Positions 50,101-61,175 of a stretch of DNA of 64,000 nt are shown here, piece after piece. The DNA comes from Flectonema sp. DT1601 (lineage: Eukaryota > Euglenozoa > Diplonemea > Diplonemida > Diplonemidae): positions 558,001 to 622,000 of the forward strand of contig OZ025788.1 of NCBI GenBank assembly GCA_964019425.1. The letters run 5' to 3'. The translations under genes and the position numbers were made by a program. The first letter of the stretch is position 1. Each line of letters starts with the position of its first letter. A model generated the notes under the pieces. That model saw nothing but the letters and a program-made list of their open reading frames with translations. It was not told the origin of the DNA and made no database searches.

Positions 50101-53100
50101 ATATGTTACATTTAATTGTTTGTTTTGCTGAAGGAACACGACAGAAGGACTCTCGTCGTAAGCAAGCAGTCAAGAAAGGAATATCAAAACTGCAAGCGAC
50201 TGCAGGTCAAGCAGTTGTATTAGAAAGAGAATTACAAGAGAAACGTTTGTCAATAAAACACCAAACCAAAGCTTATGAGAGAAGCTTTGAGAATCTTGAA
50301 CACGAACGAAAGACTTATCACGAACATGCAGTTCTTCAAAATATGCAACAACGAAGTATTGATAAAGTTGGTGCTGAGTGTGTCACTTTAAGTAGAGAAT
50401 GTGCTCAAGACCTGTCAGCACTACGACCAACAGTAGACGCTGCATTTGCCGCTCTCAAAGCACTCGATAAGAATGCTATTATGGAGTTGAAAACTTCAGC
50501 AAAACCAACTCCAGAAATAATAAATGTTTGCATCGCTATTTATGTTTTAACTTCTGAAGGAAGAATACCAAAAGACAAGTCGTGGAATGCCTGTAAGAAG
50601 ATAATGGTAATCCCCGCTGTTTGGATTCAAAGTCTAATGTCACTCGACTGCAATAACATTCCACAAACACAAGCTGACTATGTATCGAAGTTTATTAAGG
50701 AAAATAAGGCTCATTTCAGTCCTGCTGCACTTAATCAAAAAAGTCTAGCAGCTGGTTATCTATGCACCTGGTTACTAAATATGTTATCATATCATGAAAC
50801 AAGATTAGCAATCCGACCAAAAGAAGAAAGACTGGCTGAATTTAAAGCTGCCAGTGACAACAGTAAGACAGTAGTTAATAAAATGAAAGAAAAGACAAAA
50901 ATGTTAAAAGAGAATTTGAATGCCGCGAACACTGAAGTACAACAATGCGAAGATGCGATAGCAAGACTAAAACAACAAGCGAGATCAACAGAATCCAAGT
51001 TAATGAGAGCAAAGCAACTAATGCAGACTCTCGGAAGTGATGGAGAATGGGCAGCGTCAGCTACGAAAGAAACCTGCGGAGGAACAGGTGACATCGCTCT
51101 AGCCGCAGCATTAGTCAGTCACGGAGGTGTCCTTTCTGAATCATCGAGAAAACGTCTACTCCGATTGAAATGGCCTCAAGAATTATCACAAAGAAACCTC
51201 CCTCACAGTAAACCAATACTTCCTTTAGTCGTTGCTGCTGACATCGCTCTTTGGGAAAACAATGGTCTCCCTGCCCAGTTATTCGCTCAAGAATCAGCCA
51301 CAGTAATAATGTCATGTAGAAGAAGTACTTTATTAATAGATCCACATAAACAAGGGACCAGATGGTTAATAAATCAATTATCTCCAATATCAATTAGATG
51401 TGGAGAGGCTGGATACGAAACAGCAATATTACAAGCAGCTAGCCAAGGCTGTCCAGTAGTAATAACCGATGTTGGTACAACACTCCCACAAGCATTAGAT
51501 GAAATGTTAGAAAATGTTGAGTCAGGTTACATTGTGTTTAATGGATCTTATGTTCCTGTTGCTCCGAAGTTTCGAATGCACTTCTCGACTCAGCAATTTG
51601 AATGTAAATTACCAGTTCGAATACTTTGCAGACTTTCGATATCAAATTTCAATGTTGGAATGGAAGGGATCGAAGAAATACTTCTCTCATCAGTCGTCGA
51701 CGTTGCCTGTCCTGCATTAGAACAAAGCCGACAAGCACTAAAACTGGAAGGCAATCAACGAACTATTGACATGCAACAGGCTGAACAAGAATTACTGCAT
51801 ACTCTAAGTACTGCTGAAGGAGAACTTCTCGATAAACCAGATTTAGTAGCTGCTCTCAATTGTATGAAACAAGAAACATCAAGAATGGAAGAAGCTTTAC
51901 AAAAGGCTATTGAAGCCCAACAAGAATTAACTCTTCAACGAGACCGCTACCGTGCAGCAACAGGTCGAGGAGCGCTTCTGTTTATGCAGGTGCAGTCATT
52001 GGAGAAATTAAATCCAATGTATGCTTTTAGTATTGAAATGTACATCCAAGTCTTTAAGGACACACTTCTATTAAGTGTTGAGACACAAGAAGATGACTGT
52101 GATGCCTTTGAAGCACATCGAAAGGGGATGGCGGGAGATGTGGTCGCACTACTGGCAAATGAATTTTCAGCCATCGCAACCAGAGCTGTCTTTCTTCATA
52201 TTGTTGCTGGTTTAAAGAAAGAAGACAAACTCGTATTCAGTGCAGCTCTCTGTTTTTCAATCCTCGGATATGAACGACCTGATGAATTTCCTTCAGAACT
52301 TCTTACCTTCTTATTAAAAGGACCATCACCTACTAGCAGTGATCAAACACCTAGTCCAATATCATGGCTTCCAGATGATAAATGGAATGCATGTCAATGT
52401 CTTGAAGGAAAGGCTTCCGTTTTTACAGGATTGACTGGTGACATTATAGCACATAATAGATGGCATCAGTGGTATTTAATTAACACACCAGAACTAGAAG
52501 TATTACCTGGAGAATGGCAAGTGTTAGGATCATTTCATAAATTGTTAGTACTACGTTGTCTCAGACCAGATCGACTTCCTACAGCTGTTGAGTGTTTTAT
52601 GAAATCTGAATTAGGTTCGTCGTATGTGGATCCTCCTCAACCAAGTATTTCAGATGTTCTTATTAATCCAAAATGTCACACAGTAATCCTATGGACTGGA
52701 TTAGGGAATGATCCGTTAGCTGCAGTAAAGTCATATCACAATTCTAACATCAGCGGTTCTTTAGTATCAATAGATGTTCATGATGAATTATCTGATAGTG
52801 TTGACAGTATTAATAGAGTAGCTCTAAAAGGGGGATGGTGTATGTTGGACAGTATTCATTTAGAACCAGAATTGTTACCATTGTTGTCTCCGATATTAAC
52901 TAATTCAGAAATCAGTCCTAGATTCTTAATGGTTTTGACAGCTGATCCAGCAAGTGCTTCAAAACTACCAGTTAGTGTGATACGAGACTCATTGAAAGTT
53001 ACAACAGACACATCCTCTTCGTTAAAATCAATATTATTATCAACATGGGATGTGTCATCACAGCATTGCCCTGCTATTCCTCGACAAGGTGAATTGCGAA

Positions 53101-54462
53101 GAATGCTATTCTTGTTGTCGTACTTTCATTCGGTTTGTTTGCAGAGAAATATTTTTTTAAATTATGGATTTGTTGATGCTCCGTATGCCTTTGGAACTTC
53201 TGAGATATCAGCGTCTCGATATCTAATTCAAATGTTACTTCAACAAACAACAACAAATACTGATATTCATTGGGATGATCTCAGAGAAGTAATCGTCTCA
53301 CAAGTATATGCAGCTCACAGTACGGTTGAGATTGATCGAAAAGCACTTATAGCAATTGGAGAATCGATCTTAACTCAGAATAATTTATCTCATTCAGATT
53401 TTTGTGGGATGCCACTAGCAATGAATGCCGGTATGTTATAGTTTACTTCTTGTTTATTATTGATGTAAGCAAAACAACAAAACAACAACAGACGTTCAAG
53501 AAATACACCAAACGATAAGTGGATCAGAATGGAGTATTCATGACGATATGAAGTACGCGATGCTAAATACGAATTCCGTTACAGCAATGCATCGACTGAG
53601 GTCTGTTCAACTGTGTGAGGGATTACATGTCCTTGTTGATCAGGTTGAAGTATTGTCAGGAAATAATTACACAAAAACACCTGAATCTCACATTGCTAAA
53701 AAGAAAGCATCGCAGATACTAAAACAACTTCCCGTCAGTGAAATTGATACCTCGAACATAAACAACAACAGCACTTTAATTAATGCTTGGATAGCTGAGG
53801 TTAGGCAATGCAACATCGTAATTGAAGCTATCCGATCTGACTTAAATACCAATCAGTTAGAACCTCACGAAATAATATCAAAACTAGTATTAGATGAAGT
53901 ACCTTCACGATGGTCATTGTTGGGATTTGAAACTACCTTAGGACTTGCTTCTTGGGTTAAATCTCTTCTTCAGAGAGAACTAATGCTTCGTAACTGGGTA
54001 ACAAATCCACAGATCCCTCGTGTTGTGTTAATTCATCTGTTGTTTAATCCAAAAGCGTTTCTTGTCAAATCATTAATTGCAGGTATGCGCAGTACTCAAA
54101 GTTTGGATAGCTGTCACTTTGCTGTTGAAATTTCAAAAACTGCAGCGGATAAAGTTGGAGCACCTGCTCGTAACGGAATTCATATTTGGGGAGTGAGACT
54201 TCTAATGTGTAAATGGTCTCCAGTTGGTCAGTTTATTAGTCAGTCGAGCAATGCTGTTACTAATTCTTATTCATGTCTACCAGTAGTGACTCTCAGAGTA
54301 TCTGATGTCGATGAAGACATCTCTCCTGACATATGGCCATGTCCTATTTATTCAACAGCTAGTAGACGAAACATAATAATAAACATACCACTTCCTTCAA
54401 AGAAACCCACATCATTTTGGACCCTCATCGGTGCCTGTGCTGTCCTAGAAGGTTCTGTTTGA
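41195..54462 (+). CDS. Cytoplasmic-type dynein heavy chain, AAA1 Walker B lost
   Basis: Four exons (41195-47765, 47839-48519, 48586-53430, 53492-54462) join in frame to 4355 residues, close to the usual 4600. The tail fills about 1200 residues; the linker (DHC_N2) follows, with SFPRLNTLSTNDLARLL. AAA1 begins after TPQTDRC with P-loop GETASGKT (1835-1842). Where dynein-1 has AWGCFDEFNRL, this protein has AWLLIVRCEQL, so the Walker B Asp-Glu are V1887-R1888; sensor-I TMNPGYAGR is TMGKREGVR (G1925). AAA2 keeps GPPGCGKS (2094). AAA3 has HTTGSGKT (H2393 for the first Gly) with IIFIDD; AAA4 has GERCIGKC (2712). The stalk coiled coils and microtubule-binding region span about 2940-3225, then AAA5, AAA6 and the C-terminal domain. 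The AAA5 region (LDKPDLVAALNCMKQE) resembles dynein-1 more than axonemal chains. As AAA1 hydrolysis drives dynein, motor activity is in doubt. Confidence 0.92.
47766..47838 (+). other. Dynein intron 1
   Basis: 73 bases, GTATGT to AACAACAACAG, phase 1. Splicing restores TPGILSRVG, the AAA2 sensor segment (ATxATVSRCG in other dyneins). Confidence 0.92.
48520..48585 (+). other. Dynein intron 2
   Basis: 66 bases, GTATGT to CTACAACAG, phase 1. Lies between AAA3 Walker A and Walker B. Confidence 0.9.
53431..53491 (+). other. Dynein intron 3
   Basis: 61 bases, GTATGT to ACAACAACAG, phase 1. Joins MNAG-type AAA6 end to DVQEIHQ (the split codon becomes Asp). Confidence 0.92.
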
Positions 54463-54736
54463 ACTATTCTGTTTTGTTATTCATTTACACGAGGGGGGAA
54501 CATTCCCTACCGGGAATCTTCTTCTTTTATTTTTAGAAACACTTTAACCGTCTCATAACTTACTCATCGATTTATTTAATAAGAAAATATAAAAAATAAT
54601 TCTTTCTGTTATTTCCTATTCTCTTCAGGACACTATATACTATGAAATGACTATTATCTGTGGTTAACTCATGTCGTTTGTGGTGAAGAAGACTTTAGAA
54701 CATTTTTACGTCTCCAGTTAAAATAAATAAAAAGAA

Positions 54737-55912
54737 ATGAGCGGGAGAAGCCTTTCGGATGTTCTCGAAAAGGGAGATAAACTTCTGAGACCATGGAATC
54801 CATCACATTCTCTGACAACAGCTCCTAGTAGTAAGTCAATAAGAAATGATCATTCAGTAAATAGAAACGTTTCACCTTTGAGAAGAAGACAGTCTGATCC
54901 AACTGCCAAAGAGTGCTCTAGGGATGTTAATTTAAATCAATATCGAGTCCCTGAGAATGAAAACTTACCTCCGCTTTGTAACATTATCGAAAGAAGCCCG
55001 GAAGTTACTTCTGCGTTCAGTGGTGGGATGTCAGCACTGGCGGGGAGTATATCAAAAACAACAACAACAACAACAACAAAAAGAAAAAGTGACATCGAAC
55101 ATGTAGTTCGAAAACTACCAACTGACAATAATATCTCAGCAGCAGAAATCCAACGAATCGCCGAACAGCAATTGGCTGATTGTGAAAGAGAGTTTGGACT
55201 GATTAGTGTTTCAGAGGATGCGCATTCTCGTAGAACAGCTGCATTGCAAGCACTCGTTGGGACAGCATCCATCCCTCAAGACTCTCAACAGACATACAGC
55301 ACTCCTTCAATCTTAAAACTACGATCGGAACTCTACACAATAATGAAACATGACGTCTCTAACACAGAGATTGAGAACATGACTCGAACTGTTAGAGAAG
55401 CACTTCGGGGAATAGACTCTGCTCATGAAGAAAGTGGGGAATTAATACTTTCACTATCAAGCGAATTAATAAAAATACTCAGCAAAAATGCATCCCTAAC
55501 CACAAAGTGTTCATCTACAGGTAGAGAAGTACTAGAAGAATCACACACAGGACCAAATCCTAAACTATTAAAGGAAACATCTGATATGATTACTAAGATA
55601 AGTGATGTTGGAGAACTCGATTCCCTGCTACTGGAAATGTCATCGTCTGTAGGAACAGCGCTGTCTGGTCAGATTTCTGACAGTCGCTCAAAATTGCTAT
55701 CCCTCCAAGATCAAGTTGTTTTATTACAACGACAGTCAAGAGATCAAATTACGCAAATACATTCTCTTCAAGACACATCACGTGAACTTAGTTCCCAACA
55801 CACTCGACTTGGAGCTGAAAATCGAGAACTCCGCCAACTCCTAAACTCAATATTAAATGCCGTGGCTTCTAAACCCCAAACGGTACTACAATCTCCCGTC
55901 AGATTGATGTGA
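54737..55912 (+). CDS. Coiled-coil protein of unknown function
   Basis: A 391-residue protein I cannot place in a family. Residues 1-110 are Ser/Arg/Pro-rich and probably disordered, with SPLRRRQSDP, a likely basophilic kinase site. A run of Thr from ACA repeats sits near 110-116. Residues 125-160 form a charged helix (EIQRIAEQQLADCEREFG), and residues 305-375 carry heptad-like Leu spacing (LLSLQDQVVLLQRQ, LGAENRELRQLLNS) typical of a coiled coil. It starts 274 bases after the dynein stop on the same strand, with TCTCCAG 19 bases before ATG. A cytoskeletal adaptor role would fit its neighbour but has no direct support. Confidence 0.8.
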   Translation: MSGRSLSDVLEKGDKLLRPWNPSHSLTTAPSSKSIRNDHSVNRNVSPLRRRQSDPTAKECSRDVNLNQYRVPENENLPPLCNIIERSPEVTSAFSGGMSALAGSISKTTTTTTTKRKSDIEHVVRKLPTDNNISAAEIQRIAEQQLADCEREFGLISVSEDAHSRRTAALQALVGTASIPQDSQQTYSTPSILKLRSELYTIMKHDVSNTEIENMTRTVREALRGIDSAHEESGELILSLSSELIKILSKNASLTTKCSSTGREVLEESHTGPNPKLLKETSDMITKISDVGELDSLLLEMSSSVGTALSGQISDSRSKLLSLQDQVVLLQRQSRDQITQIHSLQDTSRELSSQHTRLGAENRELRQLLNSILNAVASKPQTVLQSPVRLM

Positions 55913-56120
55913 GGGATAAGTCTGTCGTAGATCTTCTTATTGTTAGATTTCTGTTATTGTATTTCAACAACTATATCGTAATTAATTTGTAACAACGATG
56001 TCATATTTCTATTCCTATTCACAGGAGGAAACTAAAATATAAACTTTATTTCGCATAAGATTCCACCACTATGATGCTTTTAATTAAACTTTTCTCACTC
56101 AGGTAGGGGTCTCCGGGCTC

Positions 56121-57140
56121 ATGGGAGACGCAAAGGCCAATGTAAAAGGTTTCTTTAAGAGGTTTAAGGAGAACAGAGACTTGTGTGAGCAACAAGAAAA
56201 ACGACAACAACAACAACAACAACAGGCTGATGTCGGTAATTTAATGCATCAAGTATCCAGGACAACTATATCATCAGGTAGAAATCAAGTGTCAAGAAGC
56301 GGTCATCATAATTTATCTCCTGTAGATCCGTCGATGTTCCCGACATTGCTTCCTCCAAAACAACCGAGATATAGAGAAAAAAACCTACTAGTACTTGACT
56401 TGGATGAGACACTTGTTCATTCTTCATTTAAACCTGTTCCTCAGCCTAGTACGATACTTCCCATTGAGATAGATGGAAACGTCTTTCAAGTGTATGTTAA
56501 GAAGCGACCCTTTCTTCACGAGTTTATAAGGAAAATATCTGACATGTTTGAGATTTGTATATTCACAGCGTCGTTATCAAAATACGCCGACCCGCTACTT
56601 GATGAACTCGACCCTGGCCGTGAGCTTCTTGGACGCCACCGACTTTTTCGAGAACAGTGCTCTCACACTAATGGTGCTTACGTTAAGGATCTTTCTCTCA
56701 TTGGCCGTCCTCTGGAAACTATTTGTATTATAGATAATAGTCCTGTTGCTTATTTATTTCAGGTTTGTTTTATCTGTTAACTTGTATAATATCAATTCTA
56801 ACAATAAATAAAGTCAACAACAGCCACGAAACGCATTGCCATGCACATCTTGGTTTGAAGACCCGACTGACTCAGAGCTTTTAGACTTCTTTCCAATTCT
56901 TGAGAGTCTAGCCAATACAGAGTATGTGTTGTGTTGTTCTTTTGTAATGATCTGAACCTCTGAATGAAAAGTAGATCGATGTCTTATTCTCACTGAACGC
57001 AATCCTATGTTAGTGCAATTGAGAAAACGATTCATGCACACTCTTTGAGTGTAATCTTCTTGATTCCTGTTGTCGCTGCGTTATTTTCTGTTTTGATTAT
57101 GTTTAGCTTTTTTCTATTGTTGCTTAAACATAACTGTTGA
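56121..57140 (+). CDS. SCP/NIF-type phosphatase with C-terminal membrane segment
   Basis: Three exons (56121-56762, 56824-56921, 57014-57140) give 288 residues. A Gln-rich N-terminus (CAA repeat) precedes the FCP1/SCP catalytic domain: LLVLDLDETLVHSS with nucleophile D93, D95 and T97, KKRPFLHEFI, IFTASLSKYADPLLDELD, and IIDNSP (D205). The second splice gives ILESLANTEDAIEKTI, aligning with the end of SCP domains (LSRVDDVYSVL in human SCP1), which supports it although its acceptor (ATGTTAG) is atypical. The third exon then encodes about 26 hydrophobic residues (259-284) and KHNC at the C-terminus, a tail-anchor pattern. Without that splice the protein ends at 56955 after YVLCCSFVMI. SCP enzymes dephosphorylate Pol II CTD or other nuclear substrates; Dullard/CTDNEP1 is membrane-bound through its N-terminus. 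Confidence 0.85.
56763..56823 (+). other. Phosphatase intron 1
   Basis: 61 bases, GTTTGT to GTCAACAACAG, phase 0. Joins VAYLFQ to PRNALPCTSWF, matching the SCP family. Confidence 0.9.
56922..57013 (+). other. Phosphatase intron 2 (probable)
   Basis: 92 bases, GTATGT to CTATGTTAG, phase 2. Of the three AG dinucleotides available, only this one gives an open downstream frame. Confidence 0.6.
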
Positions 57141-58674
57141 GACAAGGGTGTACGAGTCACCCTACGGATCATCAGCTTCCCCTTCTCGTTTTGTGCTTAC
57201 ACTAGTTAACCTTAACAACACATATATTTAAAATACCTCCTCCTCAGAAAGTTGCAAGCAAGCTACTGTCATATGCGTTTCTCGCCTTTTAGCTTTCTTT
57301 CTTATTGCGTACGATTTGCCGCATCCTGGTCCTGCCTCTGGGTGTTTATTCTATTCGTGTCAGCTGCCAGCTGGTACTCTTCTTGTTTCCGAAGAGTCAA
57401 ATGCAGCACAGTTTGTGGTGCTGATGGGAAACATAACATGACATACTACTAAGTAACAGCTCTTATTCTGAATGGTTTCTTTCTCTACCGTCTCTGCGAT
57501 GGAACAAAATACAAACAGTAACGTGTACGATGTACTTGATCACGTCTTAGGAAGCAATTAAGCCGCAAGTAAGGTTCACTTGCATGAAAGAAGCATAGAA
57601 ATCGTAGTACTTCACGTTGTTTGCATGGTTATTTTCTCTCTTCTTTAATGTGTTTTTTTTTTTTTTTAAAGATACGATTTAAAGGGGGTGGGGGAAAAAA
57701 AGAAGAAAAGAACCACGGCTGACGCTCAAACAATAATTGTATTTAGCAACCCTTTCAAACCAAACATATCTTCTGTTCTTCTTTCTGTTCATAGAGGAAA
57801 AAAAAAACCCAAATTGAGTCACTTGTAATTTATCTTTTTGCTTCTCACAGGAGCTTTGCTGCTCAAGTATTTCTTAGCTTTAGTCTTTATCCCTGTTCTT
57901 GAATTCGTAATAATCACATATTCCACGTTTAAGGTGGAAAACAAGTTGCGTGTGGTGCTTTACAGAGACAAGAATGGCTTCTATCGACTAATATAATATT
58001 CCGATTTTTAAAAAAAAAAAAAAAAAAAAAAATCTTTTTTGTTCTTTTGAATGCGATCTTTCTTTTGTTCATTTTCTTTATTATCTCTTGTGAGATCACA
58101 CGGCAATCGGTGGCCTGTATTGATGATTTTAGTTTTTTCAGACAGAGACGTAACCGATATATTTCGTACTAATCCTGTCACGCTACAAGAGATTTTACGA
58201 TCAAAGTAATTCGGAATATAATGATGTGAGAAGATATCAAATTGTATAATAAAATTATATCTGTCGGACTGTTTTATAATTATTAAGACTCGTGTTTCGA
58301 GAGTTCTCTGATCGCTGGAAACTTTTTCGGAGTCTATAACTAAATAATTCGGTACGACAGTTTTTACCGAGACCGATTTCTCAAATTCTTTTTTTTTTTT
58401 TTTTTTTTTTTTTCAATATTCTTAACTGGAAATGAATAAGGATATTTATTATGAGATTTCAATCCTCTCAGGCTATTTATATACTACGGCTTACGTGCTC
58501 ATCAGCAGCAAGCATATTGTTTTTTTTTTTGTTTTTTTTTAAATTTTTATTTATTAATTTTCCTCTTATTCTTAACACAGAAAGAAAATGATAACATTTA
58601 CTTGTACGCTAACCCGCATTTTATGATATTCTCTTTTTTCGATTTACAATAAAAAAAACTAGGTAATTATTGGA
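57141..58674. other. Intergenic between phosphatase and kinase
   Basis: No gene is clear. A 60-codon open frame from ATG 57273 has a hydrophobic start and Cys-rich end but no other support. T and A runs occur at 57650, 58010 and 58390. A stretch at 58130-58390 has few homopolymers and includes a TCGGTA/TACCGA hairpin (58349-58370) followed by a long T run. Confidence 0.5.
58349..58370 (+). other. Hairpin upstream of a long T run
   Basis: TCGGTA pairs with TACCGA around a 10-base loop; a T run of more than 20 starts about 20 bases later. It could be the 3' end of a small Pol III RNA, with no family recognised. Confidence 0.2.
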
Positions 58675-60820
58675 ATGTGCGATGCAGCTACGGAACCTGC
58701 TTTTGATCACATCCCTGGAAATATAAGCAAACCAAATGACATAAAAGTCAATGAAGAAGAGGGAGATGTCAGTGATGCTGAAGGCGACGTGCTCAGTAAT
58801 ATGGCTGAAGGTGGAGCGAGTATAAGTTTTAGTATGATAGAAGAAGAGCAGACGAATCAGCAGGTACCAACTCCAGCCCCATCTACAATGCCTGCAATGA
58901 ACGCGACATCAACACCGTCACTGGCATCTGAAAATAGTACTCCACCTCCTCTTCCTGGTAGTGATCAGGCAGAGCGTATGAAAAATGACTTTTATTTCCC
59001 TCGTCTTGCAGGTACTCAGAGAGTTGAAGAGCGATACTCTCATAGAGAACGGATTGGTGAGGGAACTTATGGAAGGGTTTATTTAGCGAGGGAAATTAAG
59101 ACTGGTTATCAACGTGCTCTGAAGGTTATGAATTTTGATAAATATCAGGAAGGGTTTCCTGTTACCTCAGTAAGAGAAATTAAAATAGCAATGTCAATAG
59201 CCGGGCACAAGAACCTCGCTAGGCTGCACGAGATTCTATTATCACCCGGTATGTGTAAACAACAACATCGACAACCAATGACGGACTACAACGAAGAAGG
59301 TACCACCACTATGTTTAATTAAAAACACCAACAAACAGACAACTCCGCAGTTCTTGTTTTCGAGTACATCGAATACGACCTTGCAGGTATAATAATGTCA
59401 GGCTATCGATTGTCTCTTCGTATGATTTGGTTTCTTTTATTGCAACGCTTTACTTTGTAAACTCAAAGTTCTTGCGTATTCGGTTTGAAAAGAATTACAC
59501 AATTGCATAGCTCACACACAAAGGTCACATTCTATCTCTCTCGTTCCAAATACTTAACGGCCTCTTCATTCTGCACCGAGCGGGTATCGTCCACAGAGAT
59601 TTAAAGGGTATGTTGTTATATTTGAGTTGAGGTGATGCATCAGTACTGAGGCATAACGAATTATTAACACAGCATCTAACGTTTTGGTATCGAAAGAGGG
59701 TGTGGCGAAAGTCTGCGACTTTGGACTCTCACGAGCGATAGCAGCGGGTGACAAAGTGACTCCGAATGTCGTTACTATGTGGTATCGACCACCGGAGCTG
59801 TTACTCGCTGGGGACAATTACAGTTCCGCTATCGACGTCTGGTCAGCTGGTTGCCTACTTGGTGAAATGTTTTTGGGAGAACCATTATTCAGAGGTGGGA
59901 ATTGTGCAATGAAACAACTCAGTATGATAACTGACATGTGCGGCACACCAAATGAGAGTAACTGGCCAGGAGTAAACAAACTCTCTGGTTATCAACAACT
60001 CAGAGAAGAGAAAGGACGTTGTCTCGGTTCTACTCTATCAGCAAAGTGCTGGGAGAAGAGAAAAGGTCTTCATGATAAACACGGTGATGGAATACCAAAA
60101 CTAGCCATCGACTTAATTGAGAAGATGTTAACATTAGATCCGTTACAACGAATATCAGTTAATGGTGCTATAGAGCATCGATACTTTTATTGTGATGCTG
60201 ATCAAAACTTCGTTAGTGGAAGTCGTTCAAGAAGTCCTATTCCACTCGAAATACCAGGTCGTAAGCAATGTCACGAATGGGAAGTCAAACGTGAACGACA
60301 CCCCAACTACAACAATAATAATAACAATAATAATAATAATAATAATAACAATAATAATAATAGAGGTCCGAACAGGGCTACTAATAACCATATGGCTGCA
60401 CAGCCACAGTGGGATAAAGGCAGGAAGGGAGGCAAAGGACCCCCTCAGAGTTCCTTAAATGATGTGCCACATTGCTCATGCATTAGAAGAGCACCTACTC
60501 GAGGTCAGAAATGCTTAAATTGTAATCGCCAGATCTTACCCACAGCTGCCAGCAGAAACGCTCAAAAGCGAACTCGTTCTGCTTCGGCAAAAGGAGGTAC
60601 TAAAGGTAAAGCAAAATTGGAAGGTGGTATTGCGCAATGTCACAGCGGAAAAGGTTCAAAGAAGGGAACATCACAACTCGACAACCCTCCAGTTCAGAGT
60701 CCTGCAGCGAAAATTATCAGCATGCCTGACAAGACTCGAAGGAACAAATTAACATTCATAAAAAAATCACAATCACCTGAACCCACTACTGTGATGCGAC
60801 CTATGCAGCCGTTAAGGTAA
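58675..60820 (+). CDS. CDK9/CDK12-like protein kinase
   Basis: Four exons (58675-59248, 59339-59419, 59524-59607, 59673-60820) join to 628 residues. The first 115 residues are acidic and Pro/Ser/Thr-rich. The kinase domain has GEGTYG (128), K150 in ALKVM, a PITALRE-type cyclin helix PVTSVRE (162-168) after EGF, HRDLKASN (D244), DFG (D262), and the T-loop VVTMWYRPPELLL. EGFPVTSVREIKI places it with CDK9/CDK12, which phosphorylate the Pol II CTD and aid elongation; all catalytic residues are present. The C-terminal 190 residues are basic and disordered, with 17 Asn in a row (460-476) and a Cys motif C514-x-C516-x10-C527-x2-C530 that could bind zinc, unusual for a CDK. Its neighbour is a CTD-phosphatase-like gene. 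The partner would be a cyclin T/K-type protein, not seen here. Confidence 0.9.
59249..59338 (+). other. Kinase intron 1
   Basis: 90 bases, GTATGT to CCAACAAACAG, phase 1. Joins ILLSP to DNSAVLVFEYIEYDLAG. Confidence 0.88.
59420..59523 (+). other. Kinase intron 2
   Basis: 104 bases, donor GTATGA, acceptor CACACACAAAG, phase 1. Less typical ends, but it joins GYRLSLR to HILSLSFQILNGL in frame, as expected for the helix before HRD. Confidence 0.75.
59608..59672 (+). other. Kinase intron 3
   Basis: 65 bases, GTATGT to TATTAACACAG, phase 1. Restores HRDLKASNVLV. The acceptor contains a TAAC branch-like motif fused to ACAG. Confidence 0.92.
60311..60361 (+). repeat. AAT/AAC repeat encoding 17 Asn
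   Basis: Seventeen codons, a mix of AAC and AAT, inside the kinase C-terminal extension. The codon mix suggests it is older than a pure slippage repeat. Confidence 0.9.
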
Positions 60821-61175
60821 ACTGAAAATTTAACTTGCGACATGTCCGTTATCAGTTTCGTTTATGTATCTGTGAAGGTGGTCGGAGGGCATAAGAATCG
60901 ATAGTTTCAATTAATTAAAATAAAAAAGAATTCTAAGAGAAAAAAAAAAGAAGAAAACTTCGTCATCTTTTTTTTTTTTTTTTTGTATGTTACTTTATCT
61001 TGTCTCCCTCTCTTTTCTTCGAAAAGGAAATGTTTTTGAAACTAAATATCTTTGTCCCTCCCGTTCCCCTCCCAAGTGAAGCGGTCAGGAATTAATTACA
61101 AGTCAGGTGTTATGGTCTCTTGTAACATTTACGAAAGAACCAGAACTTATATAAGTGAATGGTCATACAACTGGT
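60821..61175. other. Intergenic
   Basis: A and T runs near 60940-60985, then mixed sequence. No gene seen. Confidence 0.5.

Noticed and set aside
56993-57048. Alternative last exon of the phosphatase ending VQLRKRFMHTL
   Set aside because: It looks like the RKRF end of NIF domains, but no AG acceptor puts that frame in phase with the donor at 56922.
57273-57452. 60-codon Cys-rich open frame with a hydrophobic start
   Set aside because: Too short, no acceptor-like site of the usual form and no homologue recognised.
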